From assembly GCA_023374045.1 (NCBI GenBank), contig CM041782.1, forward strand, positions 251,867,810 through 251,931,809: 64,000 nt of DNA. The letters are read 5' to 3'. How positions within the stretch are numbered: position 1 is the first letter of the stretch; each line of letters starts with the position of its first letter. The stretch is from Limonium bicolor (Eukaryota > Streptophyta > Magnoliopsida > Caryophyllales > Plumbaginaceae). The translations under genes and the position numbers were made by a program. The notes under the pieces were generated by a model. That model was not told where the DNA came from and made no database searches. It worked only from the letters and a program-made list of their open reading frames with translations. This document shows positions 1 through 12,160 of this stretch, one piece after another.

Positions 1-633
1 TATTAAGGAAGTAGCTCCATTAGAGGAGAAACACTCTAGGAAAATGAATACCATGAGTGACTTATCAAATAAGGATATATTATCCGTTTGTTGAGCCCAT
101 TGAGGCAAAATGCTATGTGTTGTGTGTTTACAGTTACATGCATGATTTAAATATAATCACCGCATGCTACGACGACAATTAGTTATGCGTGGCCCGGTAG
201 CATGTGGGCTGCGGATTACCATACCAGCAAAGGTGCTGAGCCCCTTGGGGCCACCCTTTCTCTTCTTTTCCTATTTCAGGTACAGAGAGCTGGAAGCCGT
301 TCGAGAGTAAGACGGGGTAGACATTGTACATGGGTAATCATTTAAGTGTATATATACAGCAGGTGTAGTAAGACCGAAATTGTTGTCGACATCAGTTATT
401 AGTACTCGGTATAGTTGAAAGGTGTATGTTGTTGTTGTGTTAATAGAAAGGGATAGTAATGTGTAGTTGCTCGGGAATTTAGCCCATCAGACCGGTACAA
501 TGTATATGTATTAGCCTTGTTAGCCACGTGAGTGGCTAACGGCGTGTAACACCAACGAGTTAAGTAATGTGATGAGGTTTGTTTTTCCGCTGCAGTTTAT
601 TGTAAGTGTGTTAATGTTGGATGGGGTGTTACA
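1..633 (+). mobile_element. 3' part of a Tekay-like (Ty3/gypsy) LTR
   Basis: This is the terminal part of a long LTR on the plus strand, cut by the window edge. It shares an ordered set of blocks with the LTR ends at 43864 and 50831: a 'gtagc..gggctgcg' block, a 'ccataccagcaaaggtgctga' type block near 220, a 'catcagaccg' block near 487, a G-box hairpin at 519-540 and the terminal TGTTACA. No primer site follows position 633, so this is more likely a 3' or solo LTR than a 5' LTR. There is no coding content. Confidence 0.75.
519..540 (+). other. G-box hairpin near LTR end
   Basis: A perfect inverted repeat (stem GTTAGCCAC / GTGGCTAAC, four-base loop) lies about 95 bases before the LTR end. Its centre holds CACGTG, the plant G-box core. 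Equivalent hairpins occur at 43757-43778 and 50716-50737. Confidence 0.7.
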
Positions 634-2138
634 CGCTCTGTGGGGTAGGCCTCTGAGCTTTCCTTTTCCAGGGTTGTACGTCCTTAATCCTCAGCAGGTT
701 ATAACTCACATTCATTTCCTTTATCCTTGTTTTCTGGGTTTTCCAACATCTTAATTGAAGAATGCTTATTACTGGTCTTCTAGTGATCAATCCGGGAGTC
801 TTATCCCATTCTTGGTGAAAGTTTTTATGTCGATGGTCTCCATCGTATTCCTTGTACGTTATCACTTACGTAGTGTTTTGCTCGCATTACCGAGCGATCT
901 CTTAGGTTTTCCCCTTGGAGTTCGGGATTGGTGTTCTTACCGTACCGTCGGTTGTCGTTGTAGTAGGTTATACCGTTGCTAATATTTATATGGTTTAATA
1001 TTTGTCCAAGTTCCGCTCCCGGCTGACTGGTGTGTCACCTCATCTCATCATGGTCAGGCCGTCGGGCCTTTCCAAGGTCTTATTTTTCTGTTCTTATGGA
1101 TTTACAATCCGGTATTAATATGTGTTACAACTGTAGCGTTCTCCTATTTTGCCATAATGGTTTTCCGTGTAGCTTAAACCATGGTAGCACTTGCTATGGC
1201 AAGTGCGCCATGCAGGATGGGCTATTGGTACAAGGTACATTGGTAGTGGTACTTCCTTCTAATTCCATGTAATTGGTAGTCTTCGGGTCTCCTTCGATAA
1301 TCTCTTATTTTGGATAGCTGACCATCCGGCAGTTTCCTTGTTGTTTGGCAGTACTGTCATTTATCAGGGTGTTCCTCTTTCTGTGGGAACCCCTTAATAT
1401 TTCCTTACGTCTTAATTCTCAATCCCGTTGCCACATATTTTGCCGTGGTCACTAAGTAATGATTCTCCCTTAGGCACTACATCGTAGTCCTATTCCGGCA
1501 TACAATTATATGTATTTCCACCGTCGTCCGCGTTATGTCGGCCAGGTTTGTAACCTTTTCCATTGTATGGTGTTTGGAGTTCCGGTTCTCAACTTGACTT
1601 TCCAGTAATCTTCTCCCTTAGGCTTTGTATTATCCCATTACTATGCTCATTCGGACCGCTGTCCGGTACTCATGTCTCTTGTCATTTCCTTATCCATTGC
1701 ACTCGTAATGCTTTCCTTATCATTGGTATAGCGGGTTATTTCGACTGCGTAGCATGTCGACCCATGTTGCCGGTAATTACCGTTCCCTTATTGATAGAAT
1801 TCCATAGGTAGCGCCTGTTTCTCTGTGCGCTCCATTAAAAACCTCCAAGTTCTCCGTAACTGTTGTGCAACTCGATGTTTCTCGTATTGCTTACTGTTAG
1901 CTAACTGCCAGATCGGGTTTCCCCGAGTAAGAGAAGGCTTTCTTCTCTCTGGCGTTTGTTCCACATATTCAGGGTTAAGGATGTGGAGGGCGGGTCTAGG
2001 TACTATGGATATCCGGTAAACACCGGGAAATCCTGACTAACGCACCTCTCCTCTATCTCTCAACCCTTAACCCATAACTCAATCTCAACCTCAATATTCT
2101 CCTAAGTTCGGTAATTCGTGTCTTCAGAGCGTAACTAC
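634..2138. other. Unclassified segment between two Tekay-like LTR ends
   Basis: This stretch lies between a plus-strand LTR end (633) and the primer site of a minus-strand LTR (2139-2150). By position it should be the internal region of a minus-strand element. Translation in all frames gives only short ORFs (under 85 codons) with no motif I recognise: no Gag core, zinc knuckle, DSG/DTG protease or YxDD. It may be the leader of a non-autonomous element or heavily decayed gag. Confidence 0.4.
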
Positions 2139-2150
2139 GCTCTGATACCA
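2139..2150 (-). other. Primer-binding site (initiator tRNA-Met type)
   Basis: On the minus strand the sequence reads TGGTATCAGAGC, the classical plant primer site complementary to the 3' end of initiator tRNA-Met. It starts four bases after the LTR end. Its 3' half pairs with the following bases (CAGAGCGTA / TACGCTCTG), forming a local hairpin. Confidence 0.8.
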
Positions 2151-2154
2151 TTTT

Positions 2155-5100
2155 TGGTAACACCCCAACTCAATCCAAATGTGGTCTCGCAACTTAACAG
2201 CATATATATATATGTCACAGCGGATTCTTTACACTTCAGGACCTTGCCACGGTCTGACTAAAGAATATACCGAACATTACTACATAACAACCTTAACCAA
2301 ATACCCATCCTTCTTACAATCCCCTCACATCCTATACATCTTACTAACTCAATTGCCATACGAGTGTACATGCACAACTCGTAGGCCACGCTTAACCCGT
2401 AATACTTGTACCCCTTCTTACTCTTGCGACGGCCGCCTCCTGATGTTCACCTGTGTAGTAAAAACAGCCCCCAAGGGGGTCAGCACGAATGCTGGTACGA
2501 TCCTCTCATGGCCCCAAGCTAACGTGGCTACGACGACTAATTGTTGATAGCATGGAGGTTGATTAGATGCCCAACATAATAGTAAGTGCAGTAAACAACA
2601 AACTAAATTTGAAGAATCAAAGTTCACACACAATGAACGACTTAAATGTGTTCCCTTAATTAGAGAGTTAATTATTTAACTCCTTAAGTTATATTTCCTC
2701 TTAATCTTAGTCCATCCTTATCTCACTTCAATCTTAGTCTTATCTTAATCTTAGAAACAACCATCCTTTAAAAAGGAGTGGATGTAGCTTATCTTAGTCT
2801 TAATAATACAAACCATCCTTTAAAAGAGGAATGGTTGCAGCTTATCTTAACCTTACCTTATGTATGCCAACCGTTCTCTCATTGGGAACAGGTTAGCCCT
2901 TAGTTCGTTGTTTATTTTTGTAGGGCTTGGTTAACCCTAGCCAGCAGCAGGACCACTTACCGACAATAAACAACATTGTCTTAAATTGTTGGGGATGTAG
3001 GCTTGATCCCCCCCGCCATCTTAAAGCCACCTACCTTGGACTGGATGTCCAATGTAGCCGAGCCGGCCAACCGACCCAAGGCTACTAGTCCGAGGACTAG
3101 TCCTTAAGCGGAAGTCAGATCTGCTATAGATACCGACCCCCTTTCCTTAGCATGCATGACCGGAGTCAGTCCCGGGTTCCTCACTCCCCCTTAAGTTCCA
3201 GTTAGTAGTAGTCTCAAGACCATGTTTGTTGGTTAACCTCTTTCGGTTTATATCAAACTCATATTATGGAGCGTTCCTTAGTCTCACTTAATTCCTTACT
3301 AAATGTTGGTTAGTAAGTTCTCATGGTATGTTGTGTTAGTTTTCAAACATCGCACAACAATACAATAAACATAATATTCCGGTTGCATGCTTTATCTTGT
3401 TTAGTGAGCACACAAAAACAAATAGCACACAAGCCGAGGGACACCTCGTTAGCAAGCAGGTCACAAGAAGAACTGTACCGTTCACCGTTGGTCGTTTGGT
3501 TGCTTAATCTCTTCCGGAGTCCAATTTCCAAATCCTAAAACATTCATTCAGTTTTAGGTTGTTAATCACTTAACTCAATTCAACTTACTTTTCTTACTTA
3601 ACTTACTTAACCCTTAATGATCCCCACCTAACACCTCTTAAGTCTTACAACTTAATCTTACAAACTTAACCTTAAACTTTTAAGTTTATCTTAGCTTAAT
3701 CCCTTAGGTCTTTATACCTTTAACCATCATTGCCCTCTTAATGGGGTACCATTAATACCACTAAACTCTCTTAGGTTTTTTTTTTCTTTTTTTTTAAGCC
3801 TTATGGGTCGTCCGACCCACCGTCCGACCCACCAACTGGGTCGGACCCTTCCAGTAACCTTCGGGTTTGAAAAACTCCACTTGTCCGACCCATGTCCGAC
3901 CCAACCAACTGGGTCGGACCATTCCAGAAATCCTCCCGTCTTTTAAAACTCCTCTGTCCGACCCATCGTCCGACCCACCAACTGGTCGACCATTCCAGAA
4001 ACACTTACGGTGGCTTAACAGAGGTCGTCCGACCCAGAACTGGGTCGGACCCTGGGTCGGACCACCACAGACCTTACTCTTAAGTTGTTCTTTTCAATTC
4101 CAAATTTTTCCCCAAACCTCCTAATGTGTTCTAACATCACTTAGACCCTTAAACCCACCTTTAATCATCCTCCAAACTCATTAAAATAACCTCCAAAGAT
4201 CATTCCAACCTTTAGTTCAATTCTTGCAAGAAATTCCTAACACTTGTTAACTAATTCCTTATATTACCAACATGTACATTTTGTCTAAAACCTTCAACTA
4301 ACCAAAGTGTTTCTTTTCAACCCATATAACTCCTCCTTAACATCATTACCTTCCATCTTTGCTTGTTAAACCTTCCAAGGTCATCTTGCATTTCCATGCA
4401 CTAATTCCTCTCCTTTCCTTTGGTTACTCATCTCTCCTAAACTCTTGAGCTTACCCATACATTTCTTTCCATTACCTTATCACCTTGACATTGTTCTTCA
4501 TTTACCTTCACCATGCAACACCCTCCTTAGACTTTTCCACTTCTTTTATGCAACTTACTCACCATTCTCATGATCATACCCTCTTTACGTTCTAGTCATT
4601 TTCCTTGACGACTTATAACATTCTCCTACAACTTTCACTTCCATCACCCAAGTCCACACATTACCATTTAAACTAAACCTTACTAGCCCACTACTAACAT
4701 CACCACCTCTTACATAAACTTCCCGAAACTCTCATTGTTCTACTCTTTAGTTCAACCTAAACCATCTCAAAGCATTATACATCATCTCCTCCAGATTCTT
4801 GCACAGGTCCTACCATTCCTCATAACATGACTTTGGTGTGCTCAATACACCCACCAATCCTCTAATTTCCTCCTAGGCAATTCTAGGTCATCCTAAACCT
4901 CAAGAACTCCTTATCTAACTCATTTCCACTCAAATTCCTCATAATGATCCCTAGTGAATCCTAGGGCATATTAACTCACCACTATCACTTAAACACCTTG
5001 TTTTCTACTCAAATTTCGCCATAGCTCCTCTAGCATATTATCATGCCCAAATTCTTTGTTTTCCTCATTCAACCATCTCACACACATCAAGTTCTTCCTC

Positions 5101-6788
5101 ATCCTATCTCATCACCCAAACCAACTCATCCACAACAAACTCAATATTTTGGAATAATCTTAAATTGCATAGCACTAAGGCTCTTAAATGACATGGCTCT
5201 TAGGCCCTTAAATGACTTAAACTTAAACACTGAATTTCCCACATATAAAAGCTTTCAACCTGCAAATACTCCCATCAATCTCATAGTAGTCATAATGCTC
5301 TTAAAACTCATCTTAAACTTATATTACTAACTCATTCTCATTGGCTCCTTAGTCACAAGTTCACAAGCTTGTTTAAAACTCTTTTCCTAGGTTATATAAC
5401 CCATTACCTAATGTAAGCCCTAGGCTACATTGGTACTCCTCTAAAACTCATTCCTTAAACCTTAAACCACCATTAGGTAAGTAATTTACCTTGTTTTCTC
5501 AAGCTTATCTTATCTTCCTCCTTAGACCTTCTTCTTGAATGAATATCGGCCACCACTTAAATCTCCCTTGCCAATGTTCTAATCAATATTCAATGACTCC
5601 CATGAGTACTAAACAATACACTAACCTCAAGGAGTAAACCTAGGTTAAAATGTGTTCTAAGGTTTAAAAGTGGATGATTACCTTTGAAGTCTCAAGGTAG
5701 ACTTGGGCATTGAATGAAAGAGGACCTCCACTAGTCCTTGGTGAATAAAACAAGCTAGAACAAGGCATAAAAACAAAGCCCCATGAGTAGTAAATTTTCG
5801 GCCATGTAGAAGAAGTGGTGGAAACATGGTTTTTCTTACATTTTCCTTACCTTGAATGAATGGAGAACCAAATGGGCTCTTCAAACTTGATTTTCCTCCA
5901 TCAATGGAGTTTCCTCTTGGCACCAAAATGGAGCTTTGAAGGATTTGAAAAGATAGAAAGGAGGGCCTTGACTTAACTAAGACAAATATGCAATTTGTTT
6001 TGAATTTGGAGCTTGGAGTTGCACTTGGCAAGTGAATGAAGGTGAGGAGCCATGAATGGAGCTCTCTCTCGGTTTTGGATCAGGAGAGGAGAAGAAGAAA
6101 TCGTGGAAGAAGGAGAAATGAAGAGAGAGAAGAAGAAAGGTAGAATATAAGAGATATTTTGCTTTAAAAGCAAATAGTAACTTCTTACTTTTTCCTCTTC
6201 TTTATAACATTATTTGACTACTCATGGTGACTCATCCTCCCTTAGAAAACCGGCCCCCTATTAATTAAGGCAATTCATGGTCTTGTTTGACCAACTAATT
6301 AGACTTAAGTGATTAAAGTCTAAACTAGTCACTATTTGGCACTATTCACAAATTAGTGCACATATTTCTGAAATTTTTGATTTCCCATTGATTTAGACTT
6401 CCTAATGTGATACTAATTAGTACACATGTTGATTGAGATGTAATCATGGGCATTTAGCCACTCAAACTCAATTATAAGACAATTTCTCATAAAGGTGCTT
6501 TAAGGAGTCTTAAAGCACATTTTGTGTTTAAGCTTGTTTTTGAGCTTGGTTTTCTTTGCTAATTGATTTAAAATGTCCATTAGCATATTACTATAGTCTT
6601 ATCATGGTATTTGGGTGCTAATCAAAGTCACTCCAAGCTTAGAGCACGTTTTTGCCCAAATTTCCCTTAAGGCACTTTCTTTTGTTTTCTTTGGTTTAAA
6701 TTGTCTACCAATCTTTCTAAGGCATATTCTAGCCTTACTACATCATAATTTGATGTTTACTTAGCATACTTAGGTTTGGGGTATTTCA
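2155..6788 (-). mobile_element. Tekay-like LTR, minus strand, 4.6 kb
   Basis: On the minus strand this segment starts TGAAATACCCC at 6788 and ends TGTTACCA at 2155, directly before a tRNA-Met primer site, so it is a 5' LTR. It is colinear with the plus LTR at 46812-50831: the two starts share blocks such as 'gtgccttagaaa', 'caatttaaacca' and 'gtgctctaagcttgg'. Near the 3' end it keeps the 'gggggtcagc' block seen in the other copies. It includes a hairpin array at 3804-4064. The ORFs inside it (for example at 3801-4124 and 5678-6173) have no recognisable domain, and I treat them as chance ORFs. Confidence 0.8.
3804..4064. repeat. GC-rich palindrome array in LTR (GTCCGACCCA family)
   Basis: Four units at about 75-85 bp spacing, each built of GTCCGACCCA facing TGGGTCGGAC around a short loop. 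The linkers share 'ccattccagaaa' type sequence. The surrounding LTR is AT-rich. The array lies about 1.65-1.9 kb before the LTR 3' end, near the position of the arrays in the LTRs at 42120 and 49055. Confidence 0.85.
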
Positions 6789-6967
6789 CGGAGATTTTTG
6801 ATTGCTATGCATGTAGTGACATGATGTTAGATGTGTGGTATTTATTGAATCAGACTTTGGAGTCTGCAAGGTTATATGGAGATTATGACCTTAGCATAGA
6901 ATATCTAAGTGAGTAACTATATTAGATTCACCAACTTTGATGGCATAGTTCTTTTAGGGGGGTAGAT
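6789..6967 (+). mobile_element. 3' internal end of a Tekay-like element with polypurine tract
   Basis: This 179-bp strip ends in a purine run (6956-6966, AGGGGGGTAGA) directly before an LTR start at 6968. That is the normal polypurine-tract and 3'-LTR arrangement on the plus strand. It is cut on the left by the minus LTR ending at 6788. No domain is visible. Confidence 0.6.
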
Positions 6968-7467
6968 TGAAATACCCTGAACTTAAATATGGTGCTTAAA
7001 TAATTCTAATATGGTATTTAAAGGCTTAATAGTGCCTAAAGAATATTGGTGAAGAAAATAAAACCAAAAGAAAAGATAAAACACTTAAAAAGCGTAAATT
7101 GGAAAAACTAGCGTTATGTAACCATAGGAGCTATATGACCTTGGTTAGAGTCCTAGATGGATTCTTAGGGCTTAAATACGCCTAAATAATATGTGGGAAG
7201 AATTCCCGAAGAAAACGGATCCACAAAACGGATTAAAACGCTAATAAAGCTTTAAAGCACATTTTTCAAGAAAACCCAAAAACATGACTTTAAGTGGTCT
7301 AGCGGACCCGTAACAATTATGGTCGATCAAATAAATATAAATAAATATTAATGGGAGCTTAGAACCACTAAATTTAATTAAACGGGAAAATTCTGAAAAA
7401 TGGGTTCCAGTTAGTGAATAGTGTAAAACAAGAACTTGTGGGGTGTTAGTTGTAATAAGAGCAAAAT
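6968..7467 (+). mobile_element. 5' end of a Tekay-like 3' LTR, truncated
   Basis: It begins TGAAATACCC after a polypurine tract and shares the family opening (several short 'gcctaaa' and 'aaagcaca' blocks). It runs 500 bp before a second LTR start at 7468 interrupts or replaces it. Confidence 0.6.
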
Positions 7468-8054
7468 TGAAATACCCCTAACCCTTAAAATATAATTAAA
7501 TGATCTATTAATGATCTAAGATGATTATGAAACATCTAAATATTATTGGGGAACAATCTAGAAAATCTCAACCAGGCAAAAAACGCCTTAAGATCGGTAA
7601 AGCCAAAAATGTGCTTTAAGACACCATAAAGATTGTATGACCTCAAATAGGATCCAAAGTGGATTCATAAGTATTATAATGAAGTAAGGACACAACAAAA
7701 CCGTTCTCAAGGAGAACTAAGCTCAGGAACACCCTGTGACACAAAACGTGCACTAAAACACTTAAAGCACGTTTTTGTGAGATTTGCCTTTTAAATTGAT
7801 TTTTAATGGGCTTAAAAATTATAATTATCCTTAAATATGATATATAATCATATTATATCATATTAGGAATTTAATTCCAGAAATTTAAATTTTTACAAAT
7901 TTAATATTAAAATATTAATAACCCTAAAGTGGGGCCCGCATGAGTCAAATTGACCAAGTATGGTCAATGGTCAAGTAATGACCCATCTAACCCATAGAAA
8001 TCGGCAGGCAGGAGGGGAGTAGACAGCACATAATCATGTAAGACAAATTGATAC
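7468..8054 (+). mobile_element. 5' part of a second Tekay-like LTR, interrupted by the palindrome
   Basis: A new LTR start (TGAAATACCCC) opens at 7468 and runs 587 bp until the Athila-type LTR edge at 8055. The 3' part of a plus-strand LTR resumes at 41837. Against the full LTR at 46812-50831, the left piece covers roughly the first 0.6 kb, and the right piece starts about 1.8 kb in. Roughly 1.2 kb is missing if they were once one LTR. Confidence 0.55.
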
Positions 8055-9724
8055 TGTTGTGATAAAACTACACTATAATTAATATAGAATTATAAACACT
8101 AATAGGCAAGTGTACCTATTCGTAGTAGTAAAACAAGTGTCGTATCCACAAGGAGATTGTTCAATTATCCTAGTTTAGGTAGTTAATTAAAAACTGTAAA
8201 AGGGGTTTAGCCGGAGGCAAGCTTGATTTGTTGTTGAATTATAAAAGAAACAATAAAAACAGTAAAAACGGTTATGGATTAAGTGGATGGAAACTGTGCT
8301 AAGGAAGGTGAAATCGCCCGGTTATAACTCAGATAATAATTATAATCCTAGTTTGCTCTTATTTGTCTGTTAAGAATTTTATCTTGTACCCTTCTAAATC
8401 ATAGATAAGGACAGCTCTTAATTAATTCATTAAACTTCTTACAATCAGAAAAGTCTAAAATCATTAATTAGCTTTAAGTGAGAATTCTTTTTATAACAGC
8501 GATGGATTTTATCTGCTAATCAAGGAGAATAAAATCTAACGTTTGTCTCTCTTTGTGGTCTATTCTCTAATTTTACAAAATCATTGAAATTAGAGAAACC
8601 GTAAATGCATAAAATGATCAGTTCTTAAACATTTAATAATAGAGAGAGACAAAACAAATATTAATAAGCAAACTCGGTATTATAGATACGCTGAGTTATT
8701 TTGGGTTAAACACCCATCCTAAGCACAATTATGAGATTACTCAGACATTGACAGAAATAAAAACAGAGTAGAGATTGAAATAGACATTATTCAGGAACTG
8801 CCTGCGAAATACGGGTCTGCACTCGCCTGCCTCTTTTCTCTCTTAAAATACTGCTTCTGTTTGAGTGATTGAGTACGTACGTGTTGTGGGAAATGGTGAA
8901 AATAAATAAAAGATGAAGAAGTGTGGTGTACGAGAGGAATTAATGGAAGAGAATGGAGTGTGGTGTTTATTTGATTTCTTCAGACTGTGGTCGTACGTCC
9001 TCTGTTTGTTGCAGTATTGGTGTTGGTTTATATAGAGAATTGAGATAGGCATCCGTACGTAAAATTGATTGAGCATTCATTGCTATCTTCATTTATTGCA
9101 GAGGGGACAGACAGCTGCACGCGTGAGAGATTCATGGTAGGCGGTGCTGGAGTAGATAGATAAGGCGTTCAAGTTGCAGAAGACGGCGAAGACGGGCGAA
9201 GAAAACTAGTTCGCGGCGATTTTTAAGCCCTAACCGCCTCTTAAAGAGGCGGTTCCCTCTGGTGCTGACCGCCCCCATTTTGGGCGGTTCTGTTTTGTCT
9301 TGGCCGCCTGTTATTTAGGCGGTAGCCTCATAGTCTTGACCGCCTATTATTTAGGCGGTAGCCTAATGTCTTGACCGCCTATATTTGAGGCGGTAGCCTT
9401 AGAGTAGACCGCCCAATACGGGGCGGTTTCCCTCTGTTTGTGTCCGTGCAATATATATATATTATACATATATATAACAATCTTCAACCGGCTCTACATT
9501 CTTCGTTATAAGTCCGTTTTCTGAGCCGTTTGCGTCTATATGTTCGTCTCTTCATGTACTTTCTTCCTAGCTTGGCTTTTCCTCATGTTTAAACCAATAA
9601 ATTTGTGAGATAATCAATAAAACATAAACTAGAGGAAAAACACATGATAAGTGAGAAATGAGCAGAAAAGTGCTGATATAATAATGAATTACACCTATAA
9701 AACATGCTCATTTAGACACTTACA
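8055..9724 (-). repeat. 3' LTR of copy A (outer left)
   Basis: 1,670 bp. On the minus strand it starts TGTAAGTGTC after a polypurine tract and ends ..CACAACA at the outer edge of the palindrome. It carries a GC-hairpin array at 9231-9428 that lacks one unit present in the inner LTR, and a 'tatatagag' TATA-type block near 9030-9040. Confidence 0.88.
9231..9428. repeat. ACCGCC..GGCGGT hairpin array, six units
   Basis: Tandem units of about 33 bp, each a small palindrome ACCGCC(C/T)n(A/G)GGCGGT with an AT-rich loop. Compared with the inner LTR array at 18060-18292, the unit with loop 'TATATTTG' next to the 'CCCATTTTG' unit is absent. Confidence 0.88.
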
Positions 9725-10931
9725 CACCCCCACACTTACCTTTTGCTTGTCCTCAAGCAAAACCATGTACCCATAAAAGTAGGGAATGCTCAATATTAAT
9801 AAATACTATTATGAAGGGTAGGATAAAGAACTCAATAGTACATGATCTTAAACTTTTTAGAGGAGTGTGATTCATCACCTACTGGTGGCATAGGTGCACT
9901 CAGGGCAAAAATAAAATAAGAGTTTCGGGGTATGATCCGGAGTACTTCAATGCTTCTTGATTTAAGGTGACTTTGAGAACTTTTACCATGGCCAACTTCT
10001 CTCAAGAATGGGCATTTGAGGAGAAAACAAAAGGAAAATAGATTTATGCATTTGTTTCACTTTTGCATAAGAGATGAGAAGATAAATGTAGGCATCAAGC
10101 CTTTGTATTTAAGAACACTCAACTCTCTTTGTTGGTTACCAATGGTGTCTCACAAGTCCCTTATTTATTTTTTTTTTTCCCTTTTTGACAGAGAAGCACC
10201 CCTTAGCAATCCCTAAGAGAGAAGACAGAAAGAACCCCTGAGCAATAAAAATCCAACCATTTCAGATCATTTGGTCACACCGCATAAAAATGCTCCTCAA
10301 AAGTAATCAAATTTTAAAATTTTGTACCATTTATCCTACAATTCATAACAATATTTATTCTTAAGAGAGAAAAACACATATACAGGGTCCACATATTGAG
10401 TTGACAAACGCAAGATAAGCAGAGAGATTAAGCATTTAAGCACAAAATGTCACCGAAAAGGGCACACTCCCCCACACTTAATTTGAACAATGTCCCCATT
10501 GTTCACCAGAAAAACAAGGGAAAGATTCAGAAGGCCTTTACGGTTAGTAGATAAATAGAGAGAACACGAAGCTCACATAATCATTTAAGCACATAGACTC
10601 TCCTCTGCAGATTTTATTTAAATAAAAGCATAAGTGAAAGAAACTGGTACTCCCCTGAGATTATTTTTGCTAGCGTGTATTGGACTTCCCCCACACTTGA
10701 GCTTCAGCCTCAAGTAGCGTAGCTTGGTTGCGGTGTAGACATGAAATTGCACCTGCATAAGACACTAGAAGCAACCATACTAGAAACGGGGTTAATAGTT
10801 AGCAAAATAAAATTCAAAGGGAACCTGAAAATTAAAACAGCATAAAAGCATATAAAAGATAAGTTCGTCCGGGTTGCCTCCCGGAAAGCTGCCCGTCTTT
10901 AACGTCTTTGGCTAGACGCTTTGAAGCGTAC
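9725..10931 (-). other. 3' untranslated region of copy A with polypurine tract
   Basis: This is noncoding sequence between the pol stop (10932) and the 3' LTR. The purine tract next to the LTR reads AAGTGTGGGGGTG on the minus strand (9725-9740). Two more 'gtgtggggg'-like runs occur upstream: 'tccccCACACTT' near 10468 and 'cttccccCACACTTG' near 10687. The 66-codon ORF at 10016-10216 lies antisense and has no support. Confidence 0.75.
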
Positions 10932-12160
10932 TCAAATCTGAGTATCATGTAGGTTTATTGTGCGAGCATCAACTGTCTCAAGATTACCACCCTGGTAATG
11001 CTTTAGTCTAGATCCATTGACCATGAAAGTGTGTTTTTTCGAATCCACTAACTCAACGGATCCGTATGGGGTGACCTTGGAGACAGTAAATGGTCCAGCC
11101 CAATAGGATTTGAGTTTACCCGGAAACAACTTTAACCTGGAGTTGTACAACAGAATCAAATCTCCCTCATGAAATTCCCGCTTAAGGATCATCTTGTCAT
11201 GCCACTTCTTGGCTTTCTCTTTGTAGAGGCGGTTATTTTCATAGGCATTCTCTCGAATTTCTTCTAATTCAGTGAGCTGGAATTTCCTTTTGTCACCTGC
11301 TCTTAGAAGATCAAAGTTGAGGGCTTTCACGGCCCAGAATGATTTGTGCTCGAGTTCGACCGGTAAATGACAAGCTTTGCCAAAGACTAGTCGATATGGG
11401 GACATGCCGATGGGCGTCTTGTAAGCTGTTCTATACGCCCAGAGTGCATCATCCAGCTTCAGGGACCAATCTTTTCGTGAAGAATTAACCGTCTTTTGTA
11501 GGATCCACTTCAATTCTCGGTTAGAGACTTCAGCCTGGCCATTCGTTTGAGGGTGATAAGGCAAGGCTACCTTATGTCTCACTCCATATTTGGTCATCAA
11601 GGCTGTAAACTTGCTTATTGCAGAAGTGGGATCCTTGGTCACTGATGATAGCACGTGGGACTCCAAATCGTGTAAAGATGTTCCTCTTCAAGAACCTGAG
11701 TACTACCTTTGCATCATTTGTGGGAGAGGCGATAGCTTCCACCCACTTAGTGACATAGTCGACTGCCACCAAGATGAAAAGGTTTGAACAAGACGAAGGA
11801 AAGGGACCCATGAAGTCAATGCCCCACACGTCGAAAGGTTCCACCTCGAGTATGATGTTGAGAGGCATTTCGTGTTTTCTGGAGGTATTCCCAAGTCTTT
11901 GGCAGTCATCGCAGGAGGCTACAAAGGAATGACAGTCTTTATGTAAGGTTTTCCAGAAAAAATCCTGATTGAAGTACCTTAGCCGCTGTTCGAGCTGGCC
12001 CATGATGTCCTCCTGCTTCAAGAGAGTGACAATGTCGAAGAATGCTGTGGATTTCATCTTGGGGCACACATCGTCTTACCATCCCGTCTGCACAAACTTT
12101 GAAAAGGAGAGGGTCCTCCCAGTAATAATGTTTCACATCGGAAAAGAACTTCTTTTTCTG
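10932..12160 (-). pseudogene. Integrase, copy A
   Basis: The C-terminal part of the Athila-type polyprotein. The N-terminal zinc-binding HHCC region (H..H near 12000, 'CDDCQRL') leads into the DDE core: 'WGIDFMGPF' with the first Asp, 'IISDQGSHF' with the second, and '[11 protein letters not shown]' with the Glu. The C-terminal half has the 'WAGPFTV' block typical of gypsy integrases and ends in a stop at 10932. Frame breaks near 11,580 and 11,940 split it into overlapping ORFs. The mirror copy at 37748-38994 is broken at different points, so both derive from one intact frame. Confidence 0.85.

Noticed and set aside
3801..4124. Overlapping ORFs rich in Pro, Thr and Gly
   Set aside because: They translate the GC hairpin array in several frames and have no start context or homology I recognise.
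5678..6173. Two minus-strand ORFs (117 and 66 codons) inside the minus LTR
   Set aside because: No domain; they are not conserved in the colinear LTR at 46812-50831. LTR leaders of this family are CT-rich and open by chance.
9231..9428. Regular palindromic repeats resembling a CRISPR array
   Set aside because: They lie in the LTR of a plant retrotransposon, and the units abut without unique spacers of constant length.
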